64,000 bases of DNA. Source: Hymenobacter sp. GOD-10R. Its GTDB lineage: Bacteria; Bacteroidota; Bacteroidia; Cytophagales; Hymenobacteraceae. Below are positions 56,822 to 64,000 of the stretch, one piece after another. A program made the position numbers and the translations under genes. Below the pieces are notes generated by a model. That model had not been told where the DNA came from. It worked only from the letters and a program-made list of their open reading frames with translations, and searched no databases. Each line of letters begins with the position of its first letter. Position 1 is the first letter of the stretch. Where the stretch lies: the NCBI RefSeq assembly GCF_035609205.1, contig NZ_CP141184.1:992001-1056000 (forward strand). The letters run 5' to 3'.

Positions 56822-57338
56822 AAAAATGGTTGCAAATAGGTTGTGTGAGTAGTGAAGTAGCTCTTGAAAGCATGAGCAAGTTCAGCATTATTATATTAAA
56901 TATAAATATTCATATTGTTAATATTAGAAAAATCAAATACTGTCCTCTAAAATGAAGCAATCATAATAGTGCTTAAAATCTGTATTTAGCTATATTTTAG
57001 GCAGTAATAGAGCCTTTATTGAAATTATAGGATAAGCTAATTTTCCTAAAAATATACAAAGTTCCCAAATGTGGAATTATGATAGTAAAGCCTTGCTTCA
57101 GAGACTTTTGTAAATATGTTTATAATAATTTGTATTTATTATTCGCTATGTTATTCACTATAATACGTTAGTGCTAGAAAGATAGACAGACTTGTTATAA
57201 TCACATGTGTGACTTGCTTCAACTAAACAAAGCCTATAAGTAGCTGTGTCAATATGAGAATTGTTGATGAGCTGTCATGAGGATATCGTGTGATATAGCC
57301 CTGATCGTATAGAATACTAGAATAAGTGGTCTTAAAAA
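56822..57338. other. long AT-rich non-coding stretch
   Basis: About 515 bases with no credible gene on either strand. The DNA is very rich in A and T, with many T/A runs (around 56880-57200). It should contain the promoter of the minus-strand regulatory-domain protein. No RNA structure beyond the flanking terminator was recognised. Confidence 0.45.
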
Positions 57339-57373
57339 ACGAAAGCCTACTGGTAAGACCAGTAGGCTTTCGT
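57339..57373 (-). terminator. intrinsic terminator of tsf
   Basis: Perfect 16-bp arms (ACGAAAGCCTACTGGT and complement), AAG loop, T-run on the minus strand (TTTTTTAAG). Located 27 bases beyond the tsf stop. Confidence 0.9.
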
Positions 57374-57400
57374 GATAGTTAAAAGAGCTAAATGCTCTGC

Positions 57401-58234
57401 CTAGGCACCAATAGCAACACGCTTGAAATCTGTTACAGTCAAGCCCTTCTGTTTGTTGTCGAGCAGCTTGGCAATGGTAACAGAGTTGTCTTTCACAAAC
57501 TCCTGATTCAACAAGGTGTTGTCCTTATAAAACTTGTTCAGCTTGCCTTGAGCAATCTTCTCTAGCATAGCTTCTGGTTTCCCTTCTGCACGAGCCTGCT
57601 CCTTACCAATTTCGATTTCGCGCTCAACAGTAGCAGAATCAACACCTTCTTTGTCTACGGCTACTGGCTTCATCGCTACAATTTGCATCGCTACGTCGCG
57701 GCCCACTTCCGTGATATCGGCACCTCCTACATTCTTCAGGCCTACTAGTACGCCTTTCTTGTTGTCGGAGTGAATGTAAGAAGCTACTTTTTCAGCAGTC
57801 AACGTAGCGTAAGTTACGTCGATCTTCTCGCCAATTTTGCCCATCAGGTCAGTGATGTGCTCTTGTACAGTTAGGCCATCAGCTTCTTTCGATGCCAACA
57901 GATCTTCTTTCGTACCAGCGTTAGTACGCACAGCAGCGTCTAGAACTTGTTGGGCTAGTTCGCGAAAGTTAGCAACCTTGGCTACTGACTCAGTCTCGCA
58001 AGCTAGGGCTACTAGCTTACCAGTAGTGCCATCTTCGCTCACGCTTACCAATACTAAGCCTTCTGAAGTCTCGTTTTCAGCGCGCTTGTCAGCAATCTTC
58101 TGACCTTGCTTGCGCAGAATGTCACGAGCAGCTTCGAAGTCGCCATCAGCTTCTGTAAGCGCTTTTTTGCAATCCATCATGCCAGCGCCAGTCATAGCGC
58201 GCAGCTTGTTCACGTCTTGGGCGGTAATAGCCAT
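57401..58234 (-). CDS. tsf: translation elongation factor Ts
   Basis: Nucleotide-exchange factor for EF-Tu. The N-terminal UBA-like segment VNKLRAMTGAGMMDCKKAL is diagnostic and EADGDFEAARDILRKQG follows. 277 residues, normal. Lies downstream of rpsB on the same strand, the classical order. Both are separated by about 196 bases that include a hairpin, so tsf expression may be partly attenuated or have its own promoter. Confidence 0.97.
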   Translation of the reverse strand: MAITAQDVNKLRAMTGAGMMDCKKALTEADGDFEAARDILRKQGQKIADKRAENETSEGLVLVSVSEDGTTGKLVALACETESVAKVANFRELAQQVLDAAVRTNAGTKEDLLASKEADGLTVQEHITDLMGKIGEKIDVTYATLTAEKVASYIHSDNKKGVLVGLKNVGGADITEVGRDVAMQIVAMKPVAVDKEGVDSATVEREIEIGKEQARAEGKPEAMLEKIAQGKLNKFYKDNTLLNQEFVKDNSVTIAKLLDNKQKGLTVTDFKRVAIGA

Positions 58235-58373
58235 TCCTGTGATTTTATGGGTGTGGGGTGATATTATATCGTTAGCCAGAAGGTATAATCTTTAACCTTC
58301 GGCCCTATCTCTTCATGGATTGTACCAGAGCAGAAGCCCCGGCCAATTTGGCAGAGCAATGGGGTAAAGAAAA

Positions 58374-58409
58374 AGGGAACACCGGAGCCGAGTGCTTCGC
58401 ATGTTCCCC
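58374..58409 (-). terminator. hairpin after rpsB, partial terminator
   Basis: AGGGAACA pairs with TGTTCCCT across a 20-base interior; on the minus strand it is followed by CTTTTTCTTT. It lies between rpsB and tsf and may reduce readthrough into tsf. Confidence 0.5.
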
Positions 58410-58430
58410 TCTTCTCAAATTAGAAGCAGA

Positions 58431-59198
58431 CTATTCGTCGGCGTTTTGCTTCTCCTGAATGCCTTCGTCCTCTGACTGCTTGCGGTCGGCTTCCTCTTTG
58501 TCAACCTTACGCTCCGACAAGCCGTCTTCGATAGCCTTGCCAATTGAAGTTACAATCAGCGAAATAGACTTAGAAGCGTCGTCGTTAGCAGGGATTGGGA
58601 AGTCAACCAGCTCAGGGTTCGAGTTGGTGTCGCAGATAGCAAACACTGGGATGTTCAGCTTTTGAGCTTCTTTCACAGCGATGTGCTCGCGCTTCACGTC
58701 TACTACGAACAGAGCAGCAGGGAGGCGGCTCAGGTCAGCGATTCCTCCTAGTACACGCTCTAGTTTCTCACGCTCACGCGACATCATCAGACGCTCACGC
58801 TTAGCTAGGGCAGCATAGGCCGTATTTTCCTTCACCATCTTGTCGATGGTGCTCATTTTCTTCAGCGACTTACGCACAGTGGCGAAGTTCGTCAGCATGC
58901 CACCCAACCAACGGTCGGTTACGAATGGCATCTTCAGACGCTTAGCCTCGTCCGTTACAATTTCTTGTGCTTGCTTCTTTGTAGCCACGAACATGATCTT
59001 ACGACCGCTCTTGGCAATGTTGCGGATGGCGTTGGTAGCCTGATCCAGCGAAACAAGGGTTTTGTTTAGGTCAATGATATGGATACCGTTCTTCTCCATG
59101 AAGATGTACGGCGCCATTTTGGGGTCCCACTTGCGCGTAAGGTGACCAAAGTGGGCACCAGCTTCAAGCAGGTCTTTATATGTGGTGGACTGAGCCAT
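58431..59198 (-). CDS. rpsB: 30S ribosomal protein S2
   Basis: Small-subunit ribosomal protein. [20 protein letters not shown] near the N-terminus and [20 protein letters not shown] in the middle are signature segments. 255 residues; the C-terminal tail is acidic ([20 protein letters not shown]). It follows rplM and rpsI in the known Bacteroidota order rplM-rpsI-rpsB-tsf. Confidence 0.97.
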   Translation of the reverse strand: MAQSTTYKDLLEAGAHFGHLTRKWDPKMAPYIFMEKNGIHIIDLNKTLVSLDQATNAIRNIAKSGRKIMFVATKKQAQEIVTDEAKRLKMPFVTDRWLGGMLTNFATVRKSLKKMSTIDKMVKENTAYAALAKRERLMMSREREKLERVLGGIADLSRLPAALFVVDVKREHIAVKEAQKLNIPVFAICDTNSNPELVDFPIPANDDASKSISLIVTSIGKAIEDGLSERKVDKEEADRKQSEDEGIQEKQNADE

Positions 59199-59219
59199 GA
59201 TGTAGTTTCCTCTGGAAGA

Positions 59220-59606
59220 TTAGCGTTTCGAGAACTGGAACGAGCGGCGAGCTTTGCGACGGCCGAACTTCTTACGTTCAACCATGCGGGGGTCGCGGGT
59301 CAGGAAGCCTTCTTTCTTCAGCGCCGGACGCGTTTCAGCATCTTCGCTCGTGAGGGCTTTAGAAATAGCTAGGCGGATTGCCTCAGCTTGAGCAGCAATA
59401 CCACCGCCGCGCACGTTTACCTTTACGTCGTACTGTCCGAGTTTTTCGAGCGTAGCGAAAGGTTGGTTCACGATGTTCTCCAGGAGTTCGTTGCCGAAAT
59501 AGGCCTTCATTTCCCGGTTGTTGATAGTGATATTCCCTTGCCCGGCCTGCATGTAAATACGGGCCACCGAGGTTTTTCTTCTACCAGAGGTGTTGGAGAT
59601 TTCCAT
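59220..59606 (-). CDS. rpsI: 30S ribosomal protein S9
   Basis: 128-residue ribosomal protein. NTSGRRKTSVARIYMQAGQG at the start and the basic C-terminus RKKFGRRKARRSFQFSKR, with the invariant final KR that reaches the P-site tRNA, are typical. Cotranscribed with rplM (38-base gap) and close to rpsB (21-base gap). Confidence 0.97.
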   Translation of the reverse strand: MEISNTSGRRKTSVARIYMQAGQGNITINNREMKAYFGNELLENIVNQPFATLEKLGQYDVKVNVRGGGIAAQAEAIRLAISKALTSEDAETRPALKKEGFLTRDPRMVERKKFGRRKARRSFQFSKR

Positions 59607-59644
59607 TAGAATTAGTTAGAGGAAAAGCGCAAGTCAAACGAGAC

Positions 59645-60097
59645 TTACAGGTTCTTGAATTCAACAGTTTTAGGCTGTTGGGCTTCGTGAGGGTGCTCAG
59701 CACCGGCGTACACGAACAAGTTACGGAACTGCTCACGGCCGAGACGGTTGCCTTGCAGCATGCCTTTTACAGCATGCTCAATTACGCTAGCCGAGTTTTT
59801 GGCTTTCTTGTCGCGTAGGTTTACGCGCTTCTGGCCGCCTGGGTAACCCGAGTGCGTTACGTAGATTTTGTCGGTCAGTTTCTTGCCAGTTACGCGCAGT
59901 TTGTCGGCGTTAACTACGATAACTGAGTCGCCGCAATCAGAGTTAGGCGTGAATGAGGGCTTATGCTTGCCGCGCAGGATGTTGGCAATTTGGCTAGCCA
60001 AACGGCCCAGCGGTGCATCGCCAGCGTCAATCACGACCCAGCCCTTATTGGCGTTGGCTTTGTTGACGGATTGCGTCTTGAAGCTCAGATGATCCAT
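59645..60097 (-). CDS. rplM: 50S ribosomal protein L13
   Basis: 150-residue ribosomal protein, first gene of the ribosomal operon. WVVIDAGDAPLGRLASQIA and LRGKHKPSFTPNSDCGDSV match L13; the C-terminus carries LRVTGKKLTDKIYVTHSGYP and KGMLQGNRLGREQFRNLFVY. It is transcribed leftward from a promoter with near-perfect Bacteroidota spacing. Confidence 0.97.
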   Translation of the reverse strand: MDHLSFKTQSVNKANANKGWVVIDAGDAPLGRLASQIANILRGKHKPSFTPNSDCGDSVIVVNADKLRVTGKKLTDKIYVTHSGYPGGQKRVNLRDKKAKNSASVIEHAVKGMLQGNRLGREQFRNLFVYAGAEHPHEAQQPKTVEFKNL

Positions 60098-60161
60098 TGG
60101 GGAGATGAGTAAGCGTTTGAAAATGAGGAAGGAACCGAATATGGTTCGGGAAAAACGGACA

Positions 60162-60191
60162 CAAAATTACTGACTTTCTATCGAAAAGCAA
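60162..60191 (-). promoter_or_regulatory. Bacteroidota-type promoter of rplM (TTG-N19-TAATTTTG)
   Basis: On the minus strand TTG is followed after exactly 19 bases by TAATTTTG, the canonical -33/-7 pair for Bacteroidota primary sigma. The -7 box ends 64 bases before the rplM ATG. Best promoter match in the window. Confidence 0.75.
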
Positions 60192-60192
60192 T

Positions 60193-60234
60193 AGCTAGCT
60201 AATAATTGTGTCTGAAAGAGCGCATTAGCTAGCT
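60193..60234. repeat. paired AGCTAGCT inverted repeats in a divergent promoter region
   Basis: AGCTAGCTAAT and ATTAGCTAGCT are perfect 11-base inverted copies separated by 20 bases; each arm also contains the self-palindromic AGCTAGCT. They lie directly upstream of the rplM -33 box and before the GT39-type gene. Could be an operator or just a product of the CTAG-rich composition. Confidence 0.45.
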
Positions 60235-60331
60235 TATACAAGGTGTTCACATAAAAGCACTAACAGTAAGTAGCAGAGTAAAGCTGCTGCTCCACTACTA
60301 GTATCTTGTTGCTCATTTATCGCCAACACTC

Positions 60332-61822
60332 ATGCTTCTGCCTACTACGCAACGCTCTCTTACTGCTACTGATTATCGTTGGATATGGCTGGCACGTATT
60401 GTTCTAGCCACAGGCTTACTTGTGCGAGTGGTAGTGTGGTGGCAGCAACGATCCATCAACCTAGACGAAGCAAATTTAATTCGAAACTTCGTTGAGCGCA
60501 GCTATGGTGAACTGTTTGAGGACCTAAGCTATGAGCAGTATGCTCCGCCTTTGTTTTCGGCTTTGGTGAAAGCTAGCATTACCATGTTGGGCAATGAGGA
60601 ACTCACCGTAAGGCTAGTACCGCTTCTAAGTGGTATGCTTATGCTTATCCTGTTTTATCGGCTTGCTCACCGGTGGTTAGCACCTTTGGCTGCAGTGCTA
60701 GCGCTTGCTTTTGTTGCGTTCGATAAAATTTTTCTGGATTATGCTACTGAATGCAAGCAGTATGCAACAGATGGCGCAGTAGCGCTAATACTACTCGAAC
60801 TAGTGCATACGGTAGGTCACCAATTTAGTAACCGGCAAGCCGTGTTATGGGCCGTGCTAGGAATGGTCGCTGTGTGGTTATCTATGCCTGCCGTGTTTGT
60901 CCTAGCAGGTATAGGGTTTTTTATGCTCACCCGATATATACAGCAAAAGAATACTTCTGCTATTATCAGGGTAGTACTTGTGGGTGTATTATGGGGCGTG
61001 AGCTTTCTGGTGTATTTTATTCTGCTGCTTCGGCAAAATGCACAGTCAGATTACCTGCAAAACTTTCACCGGGAACATTTCTTAGCTTTTCCACCGCTTA
61101 ATGAGGACGAGTTCAAGCTGTTGCTAAGACAACTCAACGAGTTAGTTGATAAATCTATCGGCAAAACGGCAATTGCTAGTGTACTAGCCGTGATAGGGGT
61201 TGGGATAGGTATTAGGGAATTGATTCACCAACGACGAGCAGAAGCCTGGCTACTGCTAGCCCCAATCATCTTCTGCCTTATGGCTTCTGCTTTGCGTTAC
61301 TACTCGCTGATTCCGCGGCTTACACTGTTCTTTCTGCCCTTACTGATCATCCTCATCTTTATCGGCCTAGATAAGCTTTTCACTAACCAATGGGCTCGCT
61401 ATCCTTTCTTGCTCGGCATCATTGTTACGCTTCTCAACCAGCAACACCTGTACAACTTGTGGCGACCATTCGAAGGCGATTACGCCGAAGTCAGCCAAGG
61501 GCTATCCTTCATCGCGCAAGAACAGCAACCCAACGAAGCAGTATTTGTGTACCACAACAGTGCACCGATTGCACGTTACTATACCCAGCACCACAAGCAA
61601 TCCTTGGTACTTACAAACTTGATATTGCAGCGTTTTCGGAACAGCCCAACCGATATTGTGACGGAGGATGTACGCGCCATACTGCAGCATGGAACACGCC
61701 GCATCTGGTTGCTCTACGACCGACCAGATAGCACGATGGCCGACCTAGCTAGAACCGTAGGCACCATCCGCAAGCGCAAAAACTACTTTCGTGGGTATGT
61801 GCTCTTGTGCGAAGCTAAATAG
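60332..61822 (+). CDS. GT39-type membrane glycosyltransferase
   Basis: Multi-pass inner-membrane protein of 496 residues with about ten hydrophobic helices, related to ArnT/PMT-type (GT-C) transferases that use polyprenyl-phosphate sugars. The first external loop has the GT-C acidic pair in SINLDEANL (Asp45-Glu46), followed by an NFVERSYGELFEDLSYEQYA segment equivalent to the conserved loop. The C-terminal 100 residues are soluble and extracytoplasmic. Acceptor and sugar unknown. Single gene divergent from rplM. Confidence 0.82.
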   Translation: MLLPTTQRSLTATDYRWIWLARIVLATGLLVRVVVWWQQRSINLDEANLIRNFVERSYGELFEDLSYEQYAPPLFSALVKASITMLGNEELTVRLVPLLSGMLMLILFYRLAHRWLAPLAAVLALAFVAFDKIFLDYATECKQYATDGAVALILLELVHTVGHQFSNRQAVLWAVLGMVAVWLSMPAVFVLAGIGFFMLTRYIQQKNTSAIIRVVLVGVLWGVSFLVYFILLLRQNAQSDYLQNFHREHFLAFPPLNEDEFKLLLRQLNELVDKSIGKTAIASVLAVIGVGIGIRELIHQRRAEAWLLLAPIIFCLMASALRYYSLIPRLTLFFLPLLIILIFIGLDKLFTNQWARYPFLLGIIVTLLNQQHLYNLWRPFEGDYAEVSQGLSFIAQEQQPNEAVFVYHNSAPIARYYTQHHKQSLVLTNLILQRFRNSPTDIVTEDVRAILQHGTRRIWLLYDRPDSTMADLARTVGTIRKRKNYFRGYVLLCEAK

Positions 61823-61835
61823 CTAGCTCTAGCTA

Positions 61836-62549
61836 TTACTGATTCTGTCTGAGAACATCTACCAGTACCCGGAAATCTTTAGGGTATGGCGCCTCAACTG
61901 TTACTTCTTCGTCATTTAGCCGTTTGAAAACTAGCTTGGCAGCGTGCAGCGCAAATCGTTTTATGAATGGCTGCTCCGCGTCGCCTTCCTTAACGTTGAA
62001 GTGCTTCTTTATTGAGGATAAGTAAAATTCCTCTCCGCCGTACAGCGTATCATTAACGATAGGAGCTTGTAGGTACATCAAATGCAAGCGAATTTGGTGC
62101 ATGCGGCCCGTGACGGGTACGCACTGCACCAGTGTATGGCGAGCAAAAGCTTCCAGAGTTGTAAAATACGTTTCGGCAGGCTTGCCTTTAAAGGCTAAGC
62201 GCGCTTTCCCTTTCGTCGTAGTTTCGATGCTGCGGTCTACCAACTTGTTGTCGAACTGGTGTACTCCCCAAGCAACGGCATGGTAAAGCTTCTGAACCTG
62301 CCGGTTCTCAAACTGCATGGACAGGTGGCGGTAAGCCTCCGGGTTTTTGGCTAATGCTAGCGCTCCTGACGTCTCTTTGTCAAGACGGTGGCAAGCCTGC
62401 ATGTCAGGATGATACTGACGAGCTAACCGCAGAATATTAGGTGCGTTGCCGACGCGCTCATCAAGTGTTGCTAAGAACGGCGGCTTATTGATGACCACAA
62501 AGTCGTCATCTTCAAACAGGATTAGGTCTTTAAAATCGGGCTGCTTCAT
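61836..62549 (-). CDS. RluA family pseudouridine synthase
   Basis: RNA-modifying enzyme converting uridine to pseudouridine in rRNA or tRNA. The catalytic aspartate is in ACHRLDKETSGALALAKN near residue 56, followed by LYHAVAWG and the RMHQIRLHLMYLQAPIVND motif. 237 residues, a short form lacking an S4 domain. A TACCTTTG box is just upstream of the ATG. Convergent with the GT39-type gene, with a gap of only 13 bases. Confidence 0.9.
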   Translation of the reverse strand: MKQPDFKDLILFEDDDFVVINKPPFLATLDERVGNAPNILRLARQYHPDMQACHRLDKETSGALALAKNPEAYRHLSMQFENRQVQKLYHAVAWGVHQFDNKLVDRSIETTTKGKARLAFKGKPAETYFTTLEAFARHTLVQCVPVTGRMHQIRLHLMYLQAPIVNDTLYGGEEFYLSSIKKHFNVKEGDAEQPFIKRFALHAAKLVFKRLNDEEVTVEAPYPKDFRVLVDVLRQNQ

Positions 62550-62558
62550 AATAGGCTA

Positions 62559-62587
62559 CAAAGGTACGCCAGAGAAGCTTAGCCCAA
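62559..62587 (-). promoter_or_regulatory. Bacteroidota-type promoter of the RluA gene
   Basis: On the minus strand TTG is followed after 18 bases by TACCTTTG (62566-62559), with the -7 box about 9 bases before the ATG, implying a leaderless or nearly leaderless mRNA. The -33 part overlaps the gap after the histidine kinase gene. Confidence 0.6.
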
Positions 62588-62588
62588 A

Positions 62589-63671
62589 CTAGCTAGGTTG
62601 GAGTTGATCATGCTCCAACTCAACAGCCATGCTTTTCGGCTTGGTAAGCTTGAACTCTAACGTAGTACCCTGTCCGACTTCGCTACGGACCCGGATAGTA
62701 GACTTATGTGCTTCTACGATATGCTTACTGATGGCTAGACCTAGGCCTGAGCCACCAGAGTCACGCGAACGACTTTTGTCAATACGGTAAAACCGTTCGA
62801 AAATGCGGTTCTGATGCTGTTTTGCAATCCCTTCTCCATCATCATGGACTCGGATATTGACTGTTTTATTGCCTTCCATCAGTGAGACAATCACATGACC
62901 ACTCTCCCGGCCATACTTAATAGCATTATCGATCAAATTGACAAGTACCTGGCGGATGCGGTTGCGGTCAGCCAGTACAACCACATTGGTAGCAGTCGGT
63001 TTAGGCAGCGATAATTCCAGCGTTACTTGTCGTTGAATAGCTTTTAGCTCCAGCTGCTCAAAAATCTCCTGAATAAGGAGAACTAAGTCGAATGGCTGTT
63101 TGCGCAAACGCACAACGCCTTTTTCCAACTGGGCTATCGTCACTAAATCCTGCACTAACGCATCGAGCGTGTCGAGACTGTTAGCTGCTTTCTTCAGAAA
63201 CTTCTGACGCAAGAATTCATCGTCGACGTCGCCATCTAATACGGTGTGCAGAAAGCCTTGGGCGGCGAAGATGGGCGTTTTGAGCTCGTGCGACACGTCG
63301 GCCAAAAACTCGCGTCTGAGTACCTGTAGGCGTTTGAGCTCGTCAATCTCGTGCTGCCGACGCTCAGCCATCTGCAAAATCTCGTCGCGTATGCGCTTCA
63401 GCGGTTCTGGACGAAATAGAAATCGGTTGGAAAGCTTGCGGAATTCCTTACGCTTGATGTTTTCTAGCCCTGCGTAGATATTGTTGATTTCCTGGAAGAT
63501 TAACGCTTCAAAGGATAGATAAACCAACAAAAAGCACGCAGCAACCGTGACGCCACCAGTCAGAAAGGCTTGGCGGAACGGTAACGTAGGTCCTAACCAA
63601 GCAAAGGTGGTAAGTACGCCGGCCACGAGCAGGGAAAGTAAAATTGCGATGGCACGGGAAGAAAGATTCAC
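62589..63671 (-). CDS. PhoR-like sensor histidine kinase
   Basis: Sensor kinase of 360 residues with two N-terminal membrane helices (ILLSLLVAGVLTTFAWL and FLTGGVTVAACFLLVYLSF) and almost no periplasmic domain, a HAMP-like linker (INNIYAGLENIKRKEFRKLS), the phospho-acceptor FLADVSHELKTPIFAAQGFL, and HATPase_c with NLIDNAIKYG, VHDDGEGIA and SGLGLAISKHI. It follows a winged-helix response regulator gene on the same strand at the window end, so the pair is a PhoR/PhoB-type system, perhaps sensing phosphate or envelope stress. Confidence 0.93.
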   Translation of the reverse strand: MNLSSRAIAILLSLLVAGVLTTFAWLGPTLPFRQAFLTGGVTVAACFLLVYLSFEALIFQEINNIYAGLENIKRKEFRKLSNRFLFRPEPLKRIRDEILQMAERRQHEIDELKRLQVLRREFLADVSHELKTPIFAAQGFLHTVLDGDVDDEFLRQKFLKKAANSLDTLDALVQDLVTIAQLEKGVVRLRKQPFDLVLLIQEIFEQLELKAIQRQVTLELSLPKPTATNVVVLADRNRIRQVLVNLIDNAIKYGRESGHVIVSLMEGNKTVNIRVHDDGEGIAKQHQNRIFERFYRIDKSRSRDSGGSGLGLAISKHIVEAHKSTIRVRSEVGQGTTLEFKLTKPKSMAVELEHDQLQPS

Positions 63672-63836
63672 AGGAGAATTGTGGGTTGGGTTAGTTGATA
63701 TATTGCTAGAATGCTCCGTTTTATAGTTGGCACTGCTACCGTCGGAACCAGGACCATAGTGCTTTTGCCGGCGATAACGCCGAGCCGCTACTCCCGCAAT
63801 CAGCCTAGCAACACATCAACTAACGCAACATGCACC

Positions 63837-64000
63837 TTAGTCCGTATTGAATTTATAGCCCACTCCCTTGATGGTTTGGATGTGGTGGTCGCCGACCTTC
63901 TCGCGCACCTTACGCACATGCACATCGACGGTGCGCGCTAGTACAAAGACATCATTGCCCCAGATGTTCTGCAGCAATTCTTCGCGGCCGAACACTTTGT
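63837..64000 (-). CDS. winged-helix (OmpR/PhoB-type) response regulator, C-terminal part
   Basis: Only the last 53 codons lie in the window. They form the end of an OmpR/PhoB winged helix: KVFGREELLQNIWGND, then the recognition helix ARTVDVHVRKVREKV and the C-terminal hairpin QTIKGVGYKFNTD. The gene continues beyond the window. It is followed by the PhoR-like kinase gene after about 165 bases, and is its obvious partner. Confidence 0.92.
   Translation of the reverse strand, partial: KVFGREELLQNIWGNDVFVLARTVDVHVRKVREKVGDHHIQTIKGVGYKFNTD

Noticed and set aside
56822..57338. Possible RNA gene in the long AT-rich gap
   Set aside because: No cloverleaf, conserved motif or stable fold was seen, only AT-rich runs.

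Overview
The window looks like a chromosomal segment of a Bacteroidota bacterium, most probably Hymenobacter or a close relative (Cytophagales, Hymenobacteraceae). Grounds: a secreted protein with a type IX secretion (Por) C-terminal sorting domain; several promoters of the Bacteroidota form TTG-N18/19-TAnnTTTG; few Shine-Dalgarno sequences; SecA of about 1130 residues; a CarboxypepD-regulatory-domain TonB receptor; tandem ferritin-like proteins; and moderately high GC coding DNA with AT-rich gaps. The genus is inferred; there is no rRNA gene to confirm it. I saw no tRNA, rRNA, CRISPR array, insertion sequence or prophage. Almost all of the window is ordinary chromosome with well-separated genes and clear intrinsic terminators.

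Layout. 1-4.5 kb: Ppx/GppA phosphatase, an RlmI-type methyltransferase, a DinB-fold protein, diaminopimelate epimerase (dapF) and a GNAT acetyltransferase. 4.7-9.6 kb: a cell-surface sugar locus (GT4-type glycosyltransferase, UDP-galactopyranose mutase, GH1-like protein, RmlD-like reductase). 9.9-20 kb: housekeeping and envelope maintenance (secA, deoC, a SPOR lipoprotein, an M20 amidohydrolase, a DUF2490-like outer-membrane protein, Hsp20, a DegP/HtrA protease). 20.6-29.8 kb: a T9SS-exported SBBP-repeat protein, a zinc-dependent phospholipase C-like protein, an ALDH7-type dehydrogenase, an ECF sigma / membrane protein / DUF4097-like operon, an exported PPC-domain protein and a DUF4442 protein. 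29.9-33.6 kb: two ferritin-like genes (one a Tat lipoprotein) and a divergent DisA_N-type nucleotide cyclase.

33.8-42.7 kb is the most system-like part: a secreted protein with two TonB C-terminal domains, then a small His-rich exported protein, a TonB-dependent siderophore-type receptor, an ABC ATPase with two DUF3526-type permeases, and an exported zinc carboxypeptidase/deacylase of the M14/AstE type. This could be a metal, metallophore or peptide handling unit. 42.8-51 kb: a membrane-anchored MutS-type ATPase, a bestrophin channel, a FUSC transporter, and a LuxR response regulator with its 7TMR-DISM histidine kinase. 51.3-54.9 kb: small conserved proteins, an exported coiled-coil protein, a SHOCT/TM protein and a DUF3089 hydrolase. 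55-56.8 kb: two tandem Roadblock/LC7-like proteins and a membrane protein with a carboxypeptidase-regulatory domain. 57.4-60.1 kb: the ribosomal cluster rplM-rpsI-rpsB-tsf on the minus strand. 60.3-64 kb: a GT39-type membrane glycosyltransferase, an RluA pseudouridine synthase, and a PhoR/PhoB-like two-component pair cut by the window end.

Two window-wide signals stand out: the tetranucleotide CTAG, usually rare in bacterial DNA, is common here (often as CCTAGGT or GCTAGC), and several intergenic palindromes are longer than terminators need to be.
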